From Flavobacteriaceae bacterium EG-1 (lineage in GTDB: Bacteria > Bacteroidota > Bacteroidia > Flavobacteriales > Flavobacteriaceae): 64,000 nucleotides of DNA. Shown in pieces: positions 17,560 through 26,629 of this stretch; position 1 is the first letter of the stretch, and every line of letters starts with the position of its first letter. Under the pieces are notes generated by a model. It did no database searches. It was not told the DNA's origin and worked only from the letters and a program-made list of their open reading frames with translations. The stretch lies in contig NZ_WJPK01000005.1 of the NCBI RefSeq assembly GCF_009649685.1, forward strand, positions 1 through 64,000, written 5' to 3'. Made by a program: the position numbers and the translations under genes.

Positions 17560-18339
17560 ATGAATACGATTTCTAAAATATTGGTTCCTTATGATTTTTC
17601 AAATAGTGCTAAACGAGCTTTAGATTATGCAGTTGATTTTATAGGTAACGCTAAAATTAAAATTGACCTTATTCATGTATCCGATAATCCAGATGAAAAA
17701 AAGATGCGTGCTACCTATGAGGCACTTTGCGAAGAATATAAAAGTAAACTTAAAGTACCTATGCGATGGACTTTAGGATGGGATGGTGCTGTAACCAATA
17801 TCATTATAGAAGCCCAACAAGAAAAGAAAGCCGATTTAATTATAATGGGAACTTCAGGATTATCAGACAAAAAAGAAGTTTCCCAAACTGCTAAATTAGT
17901 ACAGGATGCTAGCTGTCCAGTATTAGTAGTTCCAGAAAACTCAGAAAAAGACACCGTTAAAAACATAAGTTTAGTACTGGGTAAAAATGAAATTGACAAA
18001 CCCAACTCTTTAAATACACTTTTAGGTATTTGTCAAAAATTTAATGCCAGAGTACATGTGTTAACTATTCAAAATACACCCGGAACATTTGGGTATTCTA
18101 AAAATGATGAGAAAAATGAAAATACGCTCATGTACTATTTAGAAAACTTTTATAGCGAACACACCTTCATTGAAAATAGTGATGTAGTAGACGGAATTTT
18201 TTCATATGTAGAAAATCATGACATTGATATGATTGCAATTCTACCAAGAAATCATACAAAGAATGCTGCACCATCTGATGGGTTACTTACTAAAGAATTA
18301 GTATTAAAGGCAAACGTGCCAGTTTTAACAATCGAATAA
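17560..18339 (+). CDS. Universal stress protein, tandem Usp domains
   Basis: A 259-residue cytosolic protein of two Usp folds. The first (1-128) starts ISKILVPYDFSNSAKRALDYAVDF and ends with the nucleotide-binding motif IMGTSGLSDKKEVSQTAKLVQDASCPVLVVP (G-2X-G-type loop). The second (about 133-259) is more degenerate and ends LTKELVLKANVPVLTIE. Such double-domain Usp proteins are common in flavobacteria and often respond to energy or oxygen limitation. It is first in a probable operon: the SLC13 gene starts 20 nt after its stop. The upstream site with FNR-like repeat suggests a redox- or energy-responsive promoter. Confidence 0.92.
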   Translation: MNTISKILVPYDFSNSAKRALDYAVDFIGNAKIKIDLIHVSDNPDEKKMRATYEALCEEYKSKLKVPMRWTLGWDGAVTNIIIEAQQEKKADLIIMGTSGLSDKKEVSQTAKLVQDASCPVLVVPENSEKDTVKNISLVLGKNEIDKPNSLNTLLGICQKFNARVHVLTIQNTPGTFGYSKNDEKNENTLMYYLENFYSEHTFIENSDVVDGIFSYVENHDIDMIAILPRNHTKNAAPSDGLLTKELVLKANVPVLTIE

Positions 18340-18359
18340 CTAATTCTAATTCTATAGTA

Positions 18360-20195
18360 TTGCTAACCGTATCCATCATTTTAATTATTACAATCGTTCT
18401 TTTCATTTGGGGAAAATATCCTCCAGATGTAATTGCGATTTTATCGATGCTCACCCTCTTTTTAATGGGTATACTTAATTTAAGTGAAACCCTAAGTGGT
18501 TTTAGTAACCCCACTGTAATAATGATTGCAGCATTATTCATTATCGGTGAAGGTTTATCGCGTACTGGATGGACTGCCTTAGCTGGACGAAAGTTTGTTG
18601 AATGGGCTGGGAATAGCATACCAAGATTGTTAATAATTGTAACACTTGGTTCTAGTGTGCTTTCAGGTTTTGTAAGTAATACGGGTACTGTTGCAGCGCT
18701 ACTACCTGTAACGGTATCTGCCGCATGGAATGCAGCCACATTACCTTCTAAATTGTTAATGCCAATAGCTTTTGGCTCAAACACCGGAGGGCTACTCACT
18801 TTAACCGGTACGCCTCCAAATATCATTGCGAGTAATGTTCTAGTAGAATCTGGTATGGAAGGTTTTTCTTTCTTCGAATTCGGATTAATTGGATTACCAT
18901 TATTAATTATTGCCCTACTATATTTTAGATATATAGGATATAAGTTACTTCCTTCTAACAAAACAAAAGACCGTCCGATAAATATTGATTCGGAAATGCA
19001 TAAATGGATAGAAAATTATAGCATAGGGGATAATATGTACCGTTTTCGTATTCGCTCAATGTCACCATTTATTAACACAAAAATTGGTGCATGGAACTTT
19101 GAAGAAGATTCAAAAGTTACCATTCTTCGTTTAAGACGTAGACATCCAAATAAACTAAAGCGTATTCCTGAATTTGTTGAATTTCCGAATCCTGATACAG
19201 AAATGCGCTACCACGACATAATTACGGTAAAAGGAGAACCAGATGAAGTAGACTCATTAATGCTTAAATACAAATTAGGTGTTATACCTTTCAAACACAC
19301 AGATGCTGAATTAAAAGATGAATTAATTAATCAAGAAGTTGGGCTATCACAAATGCTAATCACACCAAATTCGGCTTTTGTTGGACGCAAAGTATTATTG
19401 GGCAGTTATTTAAATAGTAAAATTCAACTTTTAGGATTATCACGAGATAATGGTCCTCTTGTAGCTAAAGAAGCAACCATAAAACCTGGAGATGCTTTTA
19501 TAATTCGAGGATCGTGGGATGCTATCGAAGATTTACAAGATGAATACGAACACCTGGTAATTACTGGTAGTCCCGAAGCAATGGCTAAAAATGTAGATCA
19601 GCTTACTACAAAATCGTACATAGCATTGGCTACCCTACTACTGATGATAGTACTATTGGTTTTCAAATTATTACCAGGTGCAATAGCAGCCCTAGTTTGT
19701 GCAGGTATTTTAATGTTAACTGGTTGCGTTCCAATTTCAAAAGCATACAAGGGTATAAGTTGGACCAGTGTGGTTATGATTGCGGCTATGATTCCTATGG
19801 GCACAGCATTGCAAAAAACTGGCATAGCGCAATGGGCAGCAAACAATCTGGTAGATTATTTAGGTAGTATAAGTCCTATAATGCTTTTGGGAGGAATATT
19901 TTTACTAACTACAACTTTTAGCCAAACCATAAATAACTCAGCTACTGCTGTGCTCATGGCACCTATAGCATTAATTGCTGCCTCGTCGTTAGGTGTTTCC
20001 CCAAAGCCCTTTATGATTGTAGTAGCAGTCTCAGCTTCAACTGCTTTTTTAACTCCTGTAGGAACAACTACCAATGCAATGGTAATGGCTGCAGGCGGAT
20101 ATAAATTTATGGATTATGTAAAAGTAGGAGGACCACTTCTGCTATTATTCTTTATCACAACAATAATATTAGTGCCATTAATTTGGCCCTTTTAA
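18360..20195 (+). CDS. SLC13-family permease with paired TrkA-C (RCK_C) domains
   Basis: A 611-residue membrane protein. The first membrane block (about 1-195) includes SNTGTVAALLPVTVSAAWNA and the loop NTGGLLTLTGTPPNIIASNVL, a hallmark of the divalent-anion:Na+ symporter family. Two regulatory TrkA-C-like domains follow in the middle (about 225-400), and a second membrane block ends with SASTAFLTPVGTTTNAMVMAAGGY. Substrates of relatives include dicarboxylates and sulfate. The start is a TTG at 18360; the next in-frame ATG would remove the first membrane segment, so TTG is preferred. It stands 20 nt after the Usp gene and 25 nt before pckA; a C4-dicarboxylate substrate would fit the PEP carboxykinase neighbour. 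Confidence 0.88.
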   Translation: MLTVSIILIITIVLFIWGKYPPDVIAILSMLTLFLMGILNLSETLSGFSNPTVIMIAALFIIGEGLSRTGWTALAGRKFVEWAGNSIPRLLIIVTLGSSVLSGFVSNTGTVAALLPVTVSAAWNAATLPSKLLMPIAFGSNTGGLLTLTGTPPNIIASNVLVESGMEGFSFFEFGLIGLPLLIIALLYFRYIGYKLLPSNKTKDRPINIDSEMHKWIENYSIGDNMYRFRIRSMSPFINTKIGAWNFEEDSKVTILRLRRRHPNKLKRIPEFVEFPNPDTEMRYHDIITVKGEPDEVDSLMLKYKLGVIPFKHTDAELKDELINQEVGLSQMLITPNSAFVGRKVLLGSYLNSKIQLLGLSRDNGPLVAKEATIKPGDAFIIRGSWDAIEDLQDEYEHLVITGSPEAMAKNVDQLTTKSYIALATLLLMIVLLVFKLLPGAIAALVCAGILMLTGCVPISKAYKGISWTSVVMIAAMIPMGTALQKTGIAQWAANNLVDYLGSISPIMLLGGIFLLTTTFSQTINNSATAVLMAPIALIAASSLGVSPKPFMIVVAVSASTAFLTPVGTTTNAMVMAAGGYKFMDYVKVGGPLLLLFFITTIILVPLIWPF

Positions 20196-20220
20196 ATAGT
20201 AACTCAAAAAAATAAAAATT

Positions 20221-21852
20221 ATGGAAATTCTATCGAGAAAACCAAAAGTTAGCAATGTTGAAAAGTACGGTATAAAAGATGCTACAGCACATTGGAATCT
20301 AGATGCAGAAACATTGCAAAAAATCACATTAGAAAAGGGTATGGGAACAGTAACAGAAAACGGAACCCTTTGTGTAAATACTGGAAAATTCACCGGAAGA
20401 TCTCCACAGGATCGTTTTTTAGTTAAAGATGAATATACCAATGATAAGGTTTTTTGGAATCGCACCAACAAAGCCATTGCGCCAGAAAATTTTGAAAAAT
20501 TATATAATGAAGTGGTTAATTATCTTTCTAAAAAGGAGATTTTTATACATGATGGTTATGTTGGTGCCGCTCCAGAATATCGTTTAAACGTTCGTACCAT
20601 TACTGAATACCCTTGGTCGAATTATTTCGTAAATAATATGTTTTTACGACTTGAAGATTCTGAAATAGCAGATTTTTCTGAAGATTGGCTTGTACTTTGC
20701 GCTCCTGGTTATGAAGCTCCTAATCCATCGGAATTTGGAATAAGACAAGGAAATTTTTCAATTTTAGACTTCACTAAAAAGGTAGCTTTAATAGGTGGTT
20801 CTGCATATACCGGTGAAATGAAAAAAGGTATATTTAGTGCTCTTAATCTTATTCTTCCAATAGAAAGAAATGTACTTCCGATGCACTGTTCTGCTAATGT
20901 CGGTGAAGATGGAGAAACAGCAATTTTCTTCGGATTATCAGGTACGGGTAAAACTACATTATCTGCCGACCCTCAAAGAAAACTTATTGGTGATGATGAA
21001 CATGGTTGGACTGCAGAGAATATAATTTTCAATTTTGAAGGTGGATGCTATGCTAAAGTAATTGACTTAACAGAAGAAAAAGAGCCGGATATCTTTCGTG
21101 CTATTCGTCCAGGTGCAATGTTAGAAAATGTTGTTTTCAAAGAAGGTACAAAGGAAGTTGATTTTTCAGATACCTCAATAACACAAAATACCAGAGTAAG
21201 CTATCCAATTCATCATATTGATAACATTGCTCAACCATCATATGCAAGTAACCCTAAGAATATTTTCTTTTTAACTTGTGATGCTTTTGGTGTGTTACCT
21301 CCAATATCTAAATTAACACCTGGCCAAGCTGCTTACCATTTTATATCCGGATATACTGCTAAAGTAGCTGGCACAGAAGCTGGAATTACAGAGCCAGTAC
21401 CATCATTTTCAGCATGTTTTGGCGAGCCTTTTATGCCTTTACACCCAACAGCTTATGCCGAAATGTTAAGCAAAAAAATGACTGAAGCCGGAGTGAATGT
21501 ATGGCTAATAAATACCGGTTGGAGCGGTGGCCCTTACGGTGTAGGTTCTAGAATAAAATTAAAATATACTAGAGCTATGATTACCGAGGCCATGAATGGT
21601 AATTTAAATGAAGTTGACTATGACCAACATCCTATTTTTGGACTTCATATGCCTAAATATTGTCATAATGTGCCATCCGAAATGCTAGACCCAATGAATA
21701 CTTGGCTTCAAAAAGGGGCTTACATAAGTAAAGCTATTCAATTGGCTCATTCATTTCATTTAAACTTTGATAAATTTATTGATCAAGCATCTAATGAAAT
21801 TATGCACGGTGGACCACTTATTGATTCGCATCAGGTATTAGATCACATGTAA
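20221..21852 (+). CDS. pckA: Phosphoenolpyruvate carboxykinase (ATP)
   Basis: A 543-residue cytosolic enzyme interconverting oxaloacetate + ATP and PEP + CO2 + ADP, at the branch between the TCA cycle and gluconeogenesis. The kinase P-loop is GLSGTGKTTL (238-247), followed by SADPQRKLIGDDEHGW, which carries the metal-binding aspartates; substrate-binding segments GKFTGRSPQDRF (55-66) and NTGWSGGPYGVGSRIKLKYTRAMI are also present. Length and motifs match the ATP-dependent family. It is third in the plus-strand operon after the Usp and SLC13 genes. Growth on sugar acids, which yield pyruvate and glycerate, would need this or a similar gluconeogenic step. Confidence 0.97.
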   Translation: MEILSRKPKVSNVEKYGIKDATAHWNLDAETLQKITLEKGMGTVTENGTLCVNTGKFTGRSPQDRFLVKDEYTNDKVFWNRTNKAIAPENFEKLYNEVVNYLSKKEIFIHDGYVGAAPEYRLNVRTITEYPWSNYFVNNMFLRLEDSEIADFSEDWLVLCAPGYEAPNPSEFGIRQGNFSILDFTKKVALIGGSAYTGEMKKGIFSALNLILPIERNVLPMHCSANVGEDGETAIFFGLSGTGKTTLSADPQRKLIGDDEHGWTAENIIFNFEGGCYAKVIDLTEEKEPDIFRAIRPGAMLENVVFKEGTKEVDFSDTSITQNTRVSYPIHHIDNIAQPSYASNPKNIFFLTCDAFGVLPPISKLTPGQAAYHFISGYTAKVAGTEAGITEPVPSFSACFGEPFMPLHPTAYAEMLSKKMTEAGVNVWLINTGWSGGPYGVGSRIKLKYTRAMITEAMNGNLNEVDYDQHPIFGLHMPKYCHNVPSEMLDPMNTWLQKGAYISKAIQLAHSFHLNFDKFIDQASNEIMHGGPLIDSHQVLDHM

Positions 21853-21932
21853 AAAAGAAAAAAAATTAGACTTTTATCATTAAAATGCTGCTGTTTTTAC
21901 TTTTTTAGTAAAATGTAAAACTTTATTTATTC

Positions 21933-21993
21933 GCCTCAAATGTTTTAATTACGAATAACTATTTTTAGTTAGCTAATTAAGCTCATTTGAGGC
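21933..21993 (+). promoter_or_regulatory. Long inverted repeat between pckA and the phosphofructokinase gene
   Basis: GCCTCAAATG (21933-21942) and CATTTGAGGC (21984-21993) are perfect 10-bp inverted arms. Inside them TTAATTA (21945-21951) pairs with TAATTAA (21974-21980), extending the hairpin. No U-tract follows, so it is not an ordinary terminator. It lies 81-132 nt after the pckA stop and 45 nt before the next start codon. It may be a 3' mRNA-stabilising stem, a weak terminator or a leader structure. Confidence 0.45.
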
Positions 21994-22037
21994 TTATAAT
22001 TTAGATACGGTCCGAACATCTGTATATTAAATAATTT

Positions 22038-23357
22038 ATGGAAAAGAATTTTACAATAACATCACTTGGAGAAGCACTAATTATATCACCTCTTGGGCTT
22101 AGTAAAATTAAGGGTGATAATATCTATAATTTTATACCTGATGACGAACGAGTTTTGCACGATCTTTCATTAAAAGGATTTAATAAAAGTAAAGAAGAAA
22201 ATAGTAATCCTGATTGTTTTGAAAAAGCAGGCCCTAGAGAAAACATATTCTTTGCGCCAAAAAACGTAAGAGCTGCCATAGTCACTTGTGGTGGACTTTG
22301 CCCAGGAATCAACAACGTTATTAGAAGCATCGTAATGGCCTTGCATTATTTCTACGGAGTTGAAGATATAATTGGTATACCTTATGGTTATGAAGGTTTA
22401 AACCCAGCTAAAAAAAGAGGTTTCATTCAATTAACACCCGATAAGGTAAAAGACATTCATGAATTTGGAGGCACAATTTTGGGCTCATCTAGGGGAGCTC
22501 AGAATGTCGAAGTTATGGTAGACACCTTAATCGAAAACAATATAAATATTCTATTCACAATTGGTGGAGATGGAACATTAAAAGGGACAGATGCGATAGG
22601 GATGGAAATTGCTAAAAGAAGTTTAGAAATTAGTGTTGTGGGCATACCTAAAACTATTGACAATGACATTGACATTATTGATAAATCATTTGGCTTTGAA
22701 ACATCTTTCGATGTGGCAACGCCAATACTACGTGATGCACATAATGAAGCAATGGGAGCATATAATGGTATCGCTATTGTAAAATTAATGGGCAGAGATA
22801 GTGGATTTATTGCAGCTTCCGCAGCTCTTTCTAAACCGGTAGTGAATTTTGTTCTTGTACCAGAAATGGACTTTAGCTTGACTGGAGAAAATGGCTTACT
22901 TCGTCTATTAAAAAAACGATTGGATCAAAAACACCATGCTGTAATCGTTGTTGCTGAAGGTGCAGGACAATCGTTAATAAAAAAGGAAAAAGATATTATC
23001 AAAGATGCTTCCGGGAATATAAAACATAACGATATTGGTGTTTTCTTAAAAGATGAAATTTCAAAATACTTCACACAAAACAATCAAGAAGTTACGATAA
23101 AATATATCGACCCCAGTTATATAATAAGAAGTGCTGCTGCTAATGCTAGTGATAGTGTTTTTTGTAGTAGGTTAGCTTATCATGCTGTTCACGGTGCAAT
23201 GGCAGGAAAAACCAGATTTGTTGTTGGTATGGTTAATGGCAAATTCGTTTACTTACCCATTCCTGAAGTTGTAAATAATAGAAAAAAAATTGATTTAGAA
23301 AGTGAGTTTTGGTTCGCTGTAATTCAAAGTACAGGACAGTCTTTTACAATGAAATAG
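22038..23357 (+). CDS. ATP-dependent 6-phosphofructokinase (long form)
   Basis: A 439-residue phosphofructokinase that would phosphorylate fructose-6-phosphate in glycolysis. The nucleotide site is GGDGT (176-180); a Gly at the fourth position rather than Asp argues for ATP rather than pyrophosphate as donor. The catalytic segment is PKTIDNDI (204-211), and FGFETSFDVATPILRDAHNEA and MGRDSGFIA follow. The N-terminal extension of about 75 residues before VRAAIVTCGGLCPGINNVIR places it in the long, plant/spirochaete-like branch rather than the 320-residue E. coli PfkA branch. Its closeness to pckA puts opposing glycolytic and gluconeogenic enzymes side by side. Confidence 0.93.
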   Translation: MEKNFTITSLGEALIISPLGLSKIKGDNIYNFIPDDERVLHDLSLKGFNKSKEENSNPDCFEKAGPRENIFFAPKNVRAAIVTCGGLCPGINNVIRSIVMALHYFYGVEDIIGIPYGYEGLNPAKKRGFIQLTPDKVKDIHEFGGTILGSSRGAQNVEVMVDTLIENNINILFTIGGDGTLKGTDAIGMEIAKRSLEISVVGIPKTIDNDIDIIDKSFGFETSFDVATPILRDAHNEAMGAYNGIAIVKLMGRDSGFIAASAALSKPVVNFVLVPEMDFSLTGENGLLRLLKKRLDQKHHAVIVVAEGAGQSLIKKEKDIIKDASGNIKHNDIGVFLKDEISKYFTQNNQEVTIKYIDPSYIIRSAAANASDSVFCSRLAYHAVHGAMAGKTRFVVGMVNGKFVYLPIPEVVNNRKKIDLESEFWFAVIQSTGQSFTMK

Positions 23358-23509
23358 CAATTTATTTTTTAATATTACTAATAGAAAAAATTGTCTATTC
23401 TCTATATCGTGCATTTAGCTATTCTAATTATTTATGTAATACAAGCTATGTATATGTGCGGCAATTGTCTTTTAAATCAAATAGCTATCGAAAGTTCGTT
23501 TTCATTAAT

Positions 23510-23517
23510 TATTTTTG
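23510..23517 (+). promoter_or_regulatory. Candidate -7 box upstream of the DUF808 gene
   Basis: TATTTTTG matches TAnnTTTG exactly and ends 19 nt before the ATG at 23537. No TTG is found 19-23 nt upstream, so only half of the promoter is supported. Confidence 0.3.
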
Positions 23518-23536
23518 AATCTTAAAATAAAAAAAA

Positions 23537-24406
23537 ATGGCCTCCGGATTTTTTGCTATTCTTGATGATATTGCAACTTTATTGGATGATGTAGCTGCAA
23601 TGAGTAAAATCGCTACAAAAAAAACTGCTGGAATTCTTGGTGATGATTTAGCTGTTAATGCTGAAAAAGCATCAGGCTTTGTTTCTAAACGAGAGCTTCC
23701 TGTTTTATGGGCCATTACCAAAGGTTCGCTTTTAAATAAATTAATAATATTACCAATTGCTTTTTTATTAAGTGCATTTTTACCTTGGGCGGTTACCTTA
23801 GCTCTTATTTTAGGTGGGCTTTATTTAGCTTTCGAAGGTGCTGAAAAAATTTATGAGTTCTTCGTTCCGCATACCGAAGAACATACCATAACCGATGCCA
23901 TGGTTAAAAGTGAAGCAGAAATTCTTGAAATGGAAAAAGCTAAAATAAAATCTGCTATTGTTACTGATTTTATCTTATCTGTTGAAATTGTAATTATTGC
24001 ATTAGGCACTGTTATCGAAGAACCATTAATCAATCAAATAGCAGTAGTATCTGTTGTCGCTCTTATTGCTACTATTGGTGTTTACGGAATAGTAGCATTA
24101 ATTGTGCGAATGGATGACTTTGGATTCCGACTTATAAATTTTAATGAGGAAGACCATAGTATTTCGGATAAAATTGGAAGATTTTTTGTAAACGCTTTAC
24201 CTAAAGTAATTAAATCATTATCTGTAATAGGAACTATTGCACTATTATTAGTTTCTGGTGGAATTTTTGTTCACAACATTCCTTTTTTACATCATATTAT
24301 TCCGGGTGTACCCGATATTATTATAGAATTCTTAGTCGGACTAATCATAGGGTTTTTGGTTTTTCTAGTATACAAGGGAATAAAAAAATTACTTCCAAAA
24401 CGTTAA
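23537..24406 (+). CDS. DUF808 family inner-membrane protein
   Basis: A 289-residue protein matching the DUF808 (YedI-like) family: it begins MASGFFAILDDIATLLDDVAAMSKIATKKTAG, which is nearly invariant in the family, followed by GDDLAVNAEKASGF. Hydrophobic segments lie near 72-100, 145-165, 170-190 and 230-280. The function is unknown. It follows the phosphofructokinase gene by 179 nt on the same strand, with its own -7 candidate, and converges on the next minus-strand gene. Confidence 0.88.
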   Translation: MASGFFAILDDIATLLDDVAAMSKIATKKTAGILGDDLAVNAEKASGFVSKRELPVLWAITKGSLLNKLIILPIAFLLSAFLPWAVTLALILGGLYLAFEGAEKIYEFFVPHTEEHTITDAMVKSEAEILEMEKAKIKSAIVTDFILSVEIVIIALGTVIEEPLINQIAVVSVVALIATIGVYGIVALIVRMDDFGFRLINFNEEDHSISDKIGRFFVNALPKVIKSLSVIGTIALLLVSGGIFVHNIPFLHHIIPGVPDIIIEFLVGLIIGFLVFLVYKGIKKLLPKR

Positions 24407-24438
24407 CCCATTCTATTTTCAATTCCAATTAAGGTTAG

Positions 24439-24454
24439 ATTTTATCGATAAAAT
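24439..24454. terminator. Palindrome between convergent genes
   Basis: ATTTTATCGATAAAAT is a perfect 16-bp palindrome directly before the stop codon of the minus-strand gene at 24456 and 32 nt after the DUF808 stop. As RNA it could form an A/U stem with a TCGA loop. It is a weak candidate for a shared terminator. Confidence 0.3.
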
Positions 24455-24455
24455 A

Positions 24456-25433
24456 CTATTCGTGAATGGACATTACAACATTGCCCTTTTTTCTTCCTGT
24501 TTCAATATATTTATGTGCTTCTACAATCTGCTCCATTGAATAGCGCTTATTGATTATAGACTTTAGTTTTCCGGCTTCCATTAATACCTTTATTTCTTTG
24601 AGATAGTTTCTAAGCGTTGTTACTGACAGTGTTCCGGTTGCTGAAAAAAGTGCTTTTTTTCTTCCGAATATTGATGTTGTTAGCATTTGAAAAAGAAGAG
24701 ACATACTAAGTACAGGTGAAATATAAGCACCATTTTTGGTTAACGATTTTTTACTTTTTGCAAAAGAACTTTTTCCTAAAGTATCGTAAATAACATCATA
24801 TAGCACTCCGTTTTTGGTAAAATCTTCTTGGGTGTAGTCAATTACTTTATCCGCCCCTAGAGATTTTACTAAATCCAGGTTTCGAGTACTACAGACCCCT
24901 GTAACAATACCTCCAAAATGTTTTGCGAGCTGCACTGCCGCGGTGCCTAGGCTACCAGAAGCACCAATTATTAGAATGTGCTGTCCCCGTTTAATTTTTG
25001 CAAGATTCTTAAGAAAATTTAAGGATGTTACATATCCATCACCAACAACAGCTGCTTGTTCATGTGATATATTATCAGGCTTTAGCGCAATTATTCCATC
25101 TTCTTTAATACAAACATATTCTGCGTGAGTTCCAAAATGAGAAAGTGATTCACCAAATACTAAATCCCCAATTTTAAATAAGTTTACATTTTTTCCGATT
25201 GCTTCAATCTTCCCTGAAAAACCACTACCTGACACAGCATGTTTAGGTTTCGTTAAACCCATAAACAACCTACCTATTAATGGATACCCAGTTCGCATCA
25301 TTGTTTCGGCAGTAGTAATGGTCGCTGCATGAATCTTTATAAGTACTTCATTATCTTTTGGAATAGGTTTTTCGATATCTCGTAATTCTAGGACATCTGG
25401 CGACCCATACTTTGTAGTTATAATTGCTTTCAT
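24456..25433 (-). CDS. Zinc-independent medium-chain dehydrogenase/quinone reductase-like oxidoreductase
   Basis: The start is put at the ATG at 25433 (MKAIITTKYGSPDVLEL), the standard family start; an in-frame ATG at 25457 adds eight residues of no family likeness. The 325-residue enzyme has a GroES-like N-terminal domain and a nucleotide-binding domain with ILIIGASGSLGTAAVQLAKHFG. Zinc-ligand cysteines of alcohol dehydrogenases are missing, so it resembles NADPH:quinone reductases. The substrate is unknown. It is alone, with 109 nt to the serine hydrolase gene upstream. Confidence 0.85.
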   Translation of the reverse strand: MKAIITTKYGSPDVLELRDIEKPIPKDNEVLIKIHAATITTAETMMRTGYPLIGRLFMGLTKPKHAVSGSGFSGKIEAIGKNVNLFKIGDLVFGESLSHFGTHAEYVCIKEDGIIALKPDNISHEQAAVVGDGYVTSLNFLKNLAKIKRGQHILIIGASGSLGTAAVQLAKHFGGIVTGVCSTRNLDLVKSLGADKVIDYTQEDFTKNGVLYDVIYDTLGKSSFAKSKKSLTKNGAYISPVLSMSLLFQMLTTSIFGRKKALFSATGTLSVTTLRNYLKEIKVLMEAGKLKSIINKRYSMEQIVEAHKYIETGRKKGNVVMSIHE

Positions 25434-25542
25434 CTTTTTATTTTCATTATACCCCAAAAGTATGGCGCAAATGATGCCAAGTCGTTCTGTTTTGAAAATC
25501 AGTACTAATTAAAATATCGTGTAGTAGTACTAATATCGTCTG

Positions 25543-26580
25543 TTACGACTCTTTAGATTTTTTCAAAATTTTCACAATACGATTAATTATAATTTCAGAT
25601 AAATTCCATTCGTAACCTTCAAAATCGGTTGTATTTATGAATTGTACGACCACGGTATCGATGTCTTCATGGTATTCTGCAAGACTCTGATAACCTACTA
25701 CTAGACCGCCATGTTCATACTCATATAATGAGGAATAAATTTCCTGTTCCCCTTCTTTGAATACAGAACCGTCGTTCAATGCCCTAAGAAATATGCCAAC
25801 ATCTTCTGCTGTAGCTAACATCCCGTTTTCTCTAGCCTTAAAATCTTCATCATAACCAACATAATAGCCACTCATCACATCATCCAAATCGACTTCATTA
25901 AGCGAAAAGAAGGTCTTTTTTAACCCAAGGGGAATAAGAATTTCCTTTTTAATATACTCTTCATGGCTATACCCTATTACTTTTTCGATTATCTGGCGAA
26001 GCAATAAATAATTAGTATTTGAATATTCATAACCTTTATCTGGTTTAAAACTAGCAGGCAGATCAAGTGCGAAATCAAGAGCCCTTTTCCCGTTTTCCTG
26101 TTCGTCTTCCCAATACTTGGGATTATCGGTAAAATTAGGAATCCCACTTCTGTGTTGCACCATCATTCTTACGGTTATTTCATCTGCATTTTCTATTCTA
26201 CCCACAAGCTCTGGAAAGTAATCGGCAAGTGTTCTATCTAAGGACAAACGGTTGTCCTTTGCTAGTCTAGTAATAGCAACCGCAGCATACAATTTGCTAA
26301 TACTGGCAATCTTGAACAATGATTTAGGGTCTGCGGGAATTTTGTTTTCACGGTCTTTCCAGCCACCTGTATAAAATGCCGGTGGTTCACCTCCTTCGTC
26401 AATGTAAACAATCATGCCATCAAACCCATATCCAATAGCCTCATCTACTTGTTCTTGTACCGTATCTGGCAATGGTAATATCCATGCTTTTACCAAAATC
26501 CATGGCACATAAAAAAGGGAGACTATTGTTCCAACAAGCAAGATTATGCGAAATATTTGTTTTGTTTTCTTCTTCTTCAT
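25543..26580 (-). CDS. Serine hydrolase of the beta-lactamase / penicillin-binding-protein-like family
   Basis: A 345-residue protein with an N-terminal membrane anchor or uncleaved signal (about 11-32). The SxxK active-site motif is S93-I-S-K96 in FKIASISKLYAA, and the second motif Y-S-N is at 186-188 in GYEYSNTNYLLL. It belongs to the class C beta-lactamase-like group (Pfam Beta-lactamase), whose members include D-amino-acid peptidases and esterases. It is probably periplasmic, anchored by the N-terminus. The 49-nt gap from the preceding alpha/beta hydrolase gene suggests a shared transcript. True beta-lactamase activity is not implied. Confidence 0.87.
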   Translation of the reverse strand: MKKKKTKQIFRIILLVGTIVSLFYVPWILVKAWILPLPDTVQEQVDEAIGYGFDGMIVYIDEGGEPPAFYTGGWKDRENKIPADPKSLFKIASISKLYAAVAITRLAKDNRLSLDRTLADYFPELVGRIENADEITVRMMVQHRSGIPNFTDNPKYWEDEQENGKRALDFALDLPASFKPDKGYEYSNTNYLLLRQIIEKVIGYSHEEYIKKEILIPLGLKKTFFSLNEVDLDDVMSGYYVGYDEDFKARENGMLATAEDVGIFLRALNDGSVFKEGEQEIYSSLYEYEHGGLVVGYQSLAEYHEDIDTVVVQFINTTDFEGYEWNLSEIIINRIVKILKKSKES

Positions 26581-26629
26581 ATTATCGTTTTTAATACCAG
26601 ACTTTTTCTATTATTTATAACGTAAGTTT

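Noticed and set aside
18290-18961. 223-residue minus-strand frame
   Set aside because: It is the antisense shadow of the end of the Usp gene and the first membrane block of the SLC13 gene, both of which have clear family motifs.
25543-26580. Antibiotic-resistance beta-lactamase
   Set aside because: SxxK and YxN motifs are shared with many esterases and peptidases of the fold; the membrane anchor and the lack of typical class C context do not support resistance.
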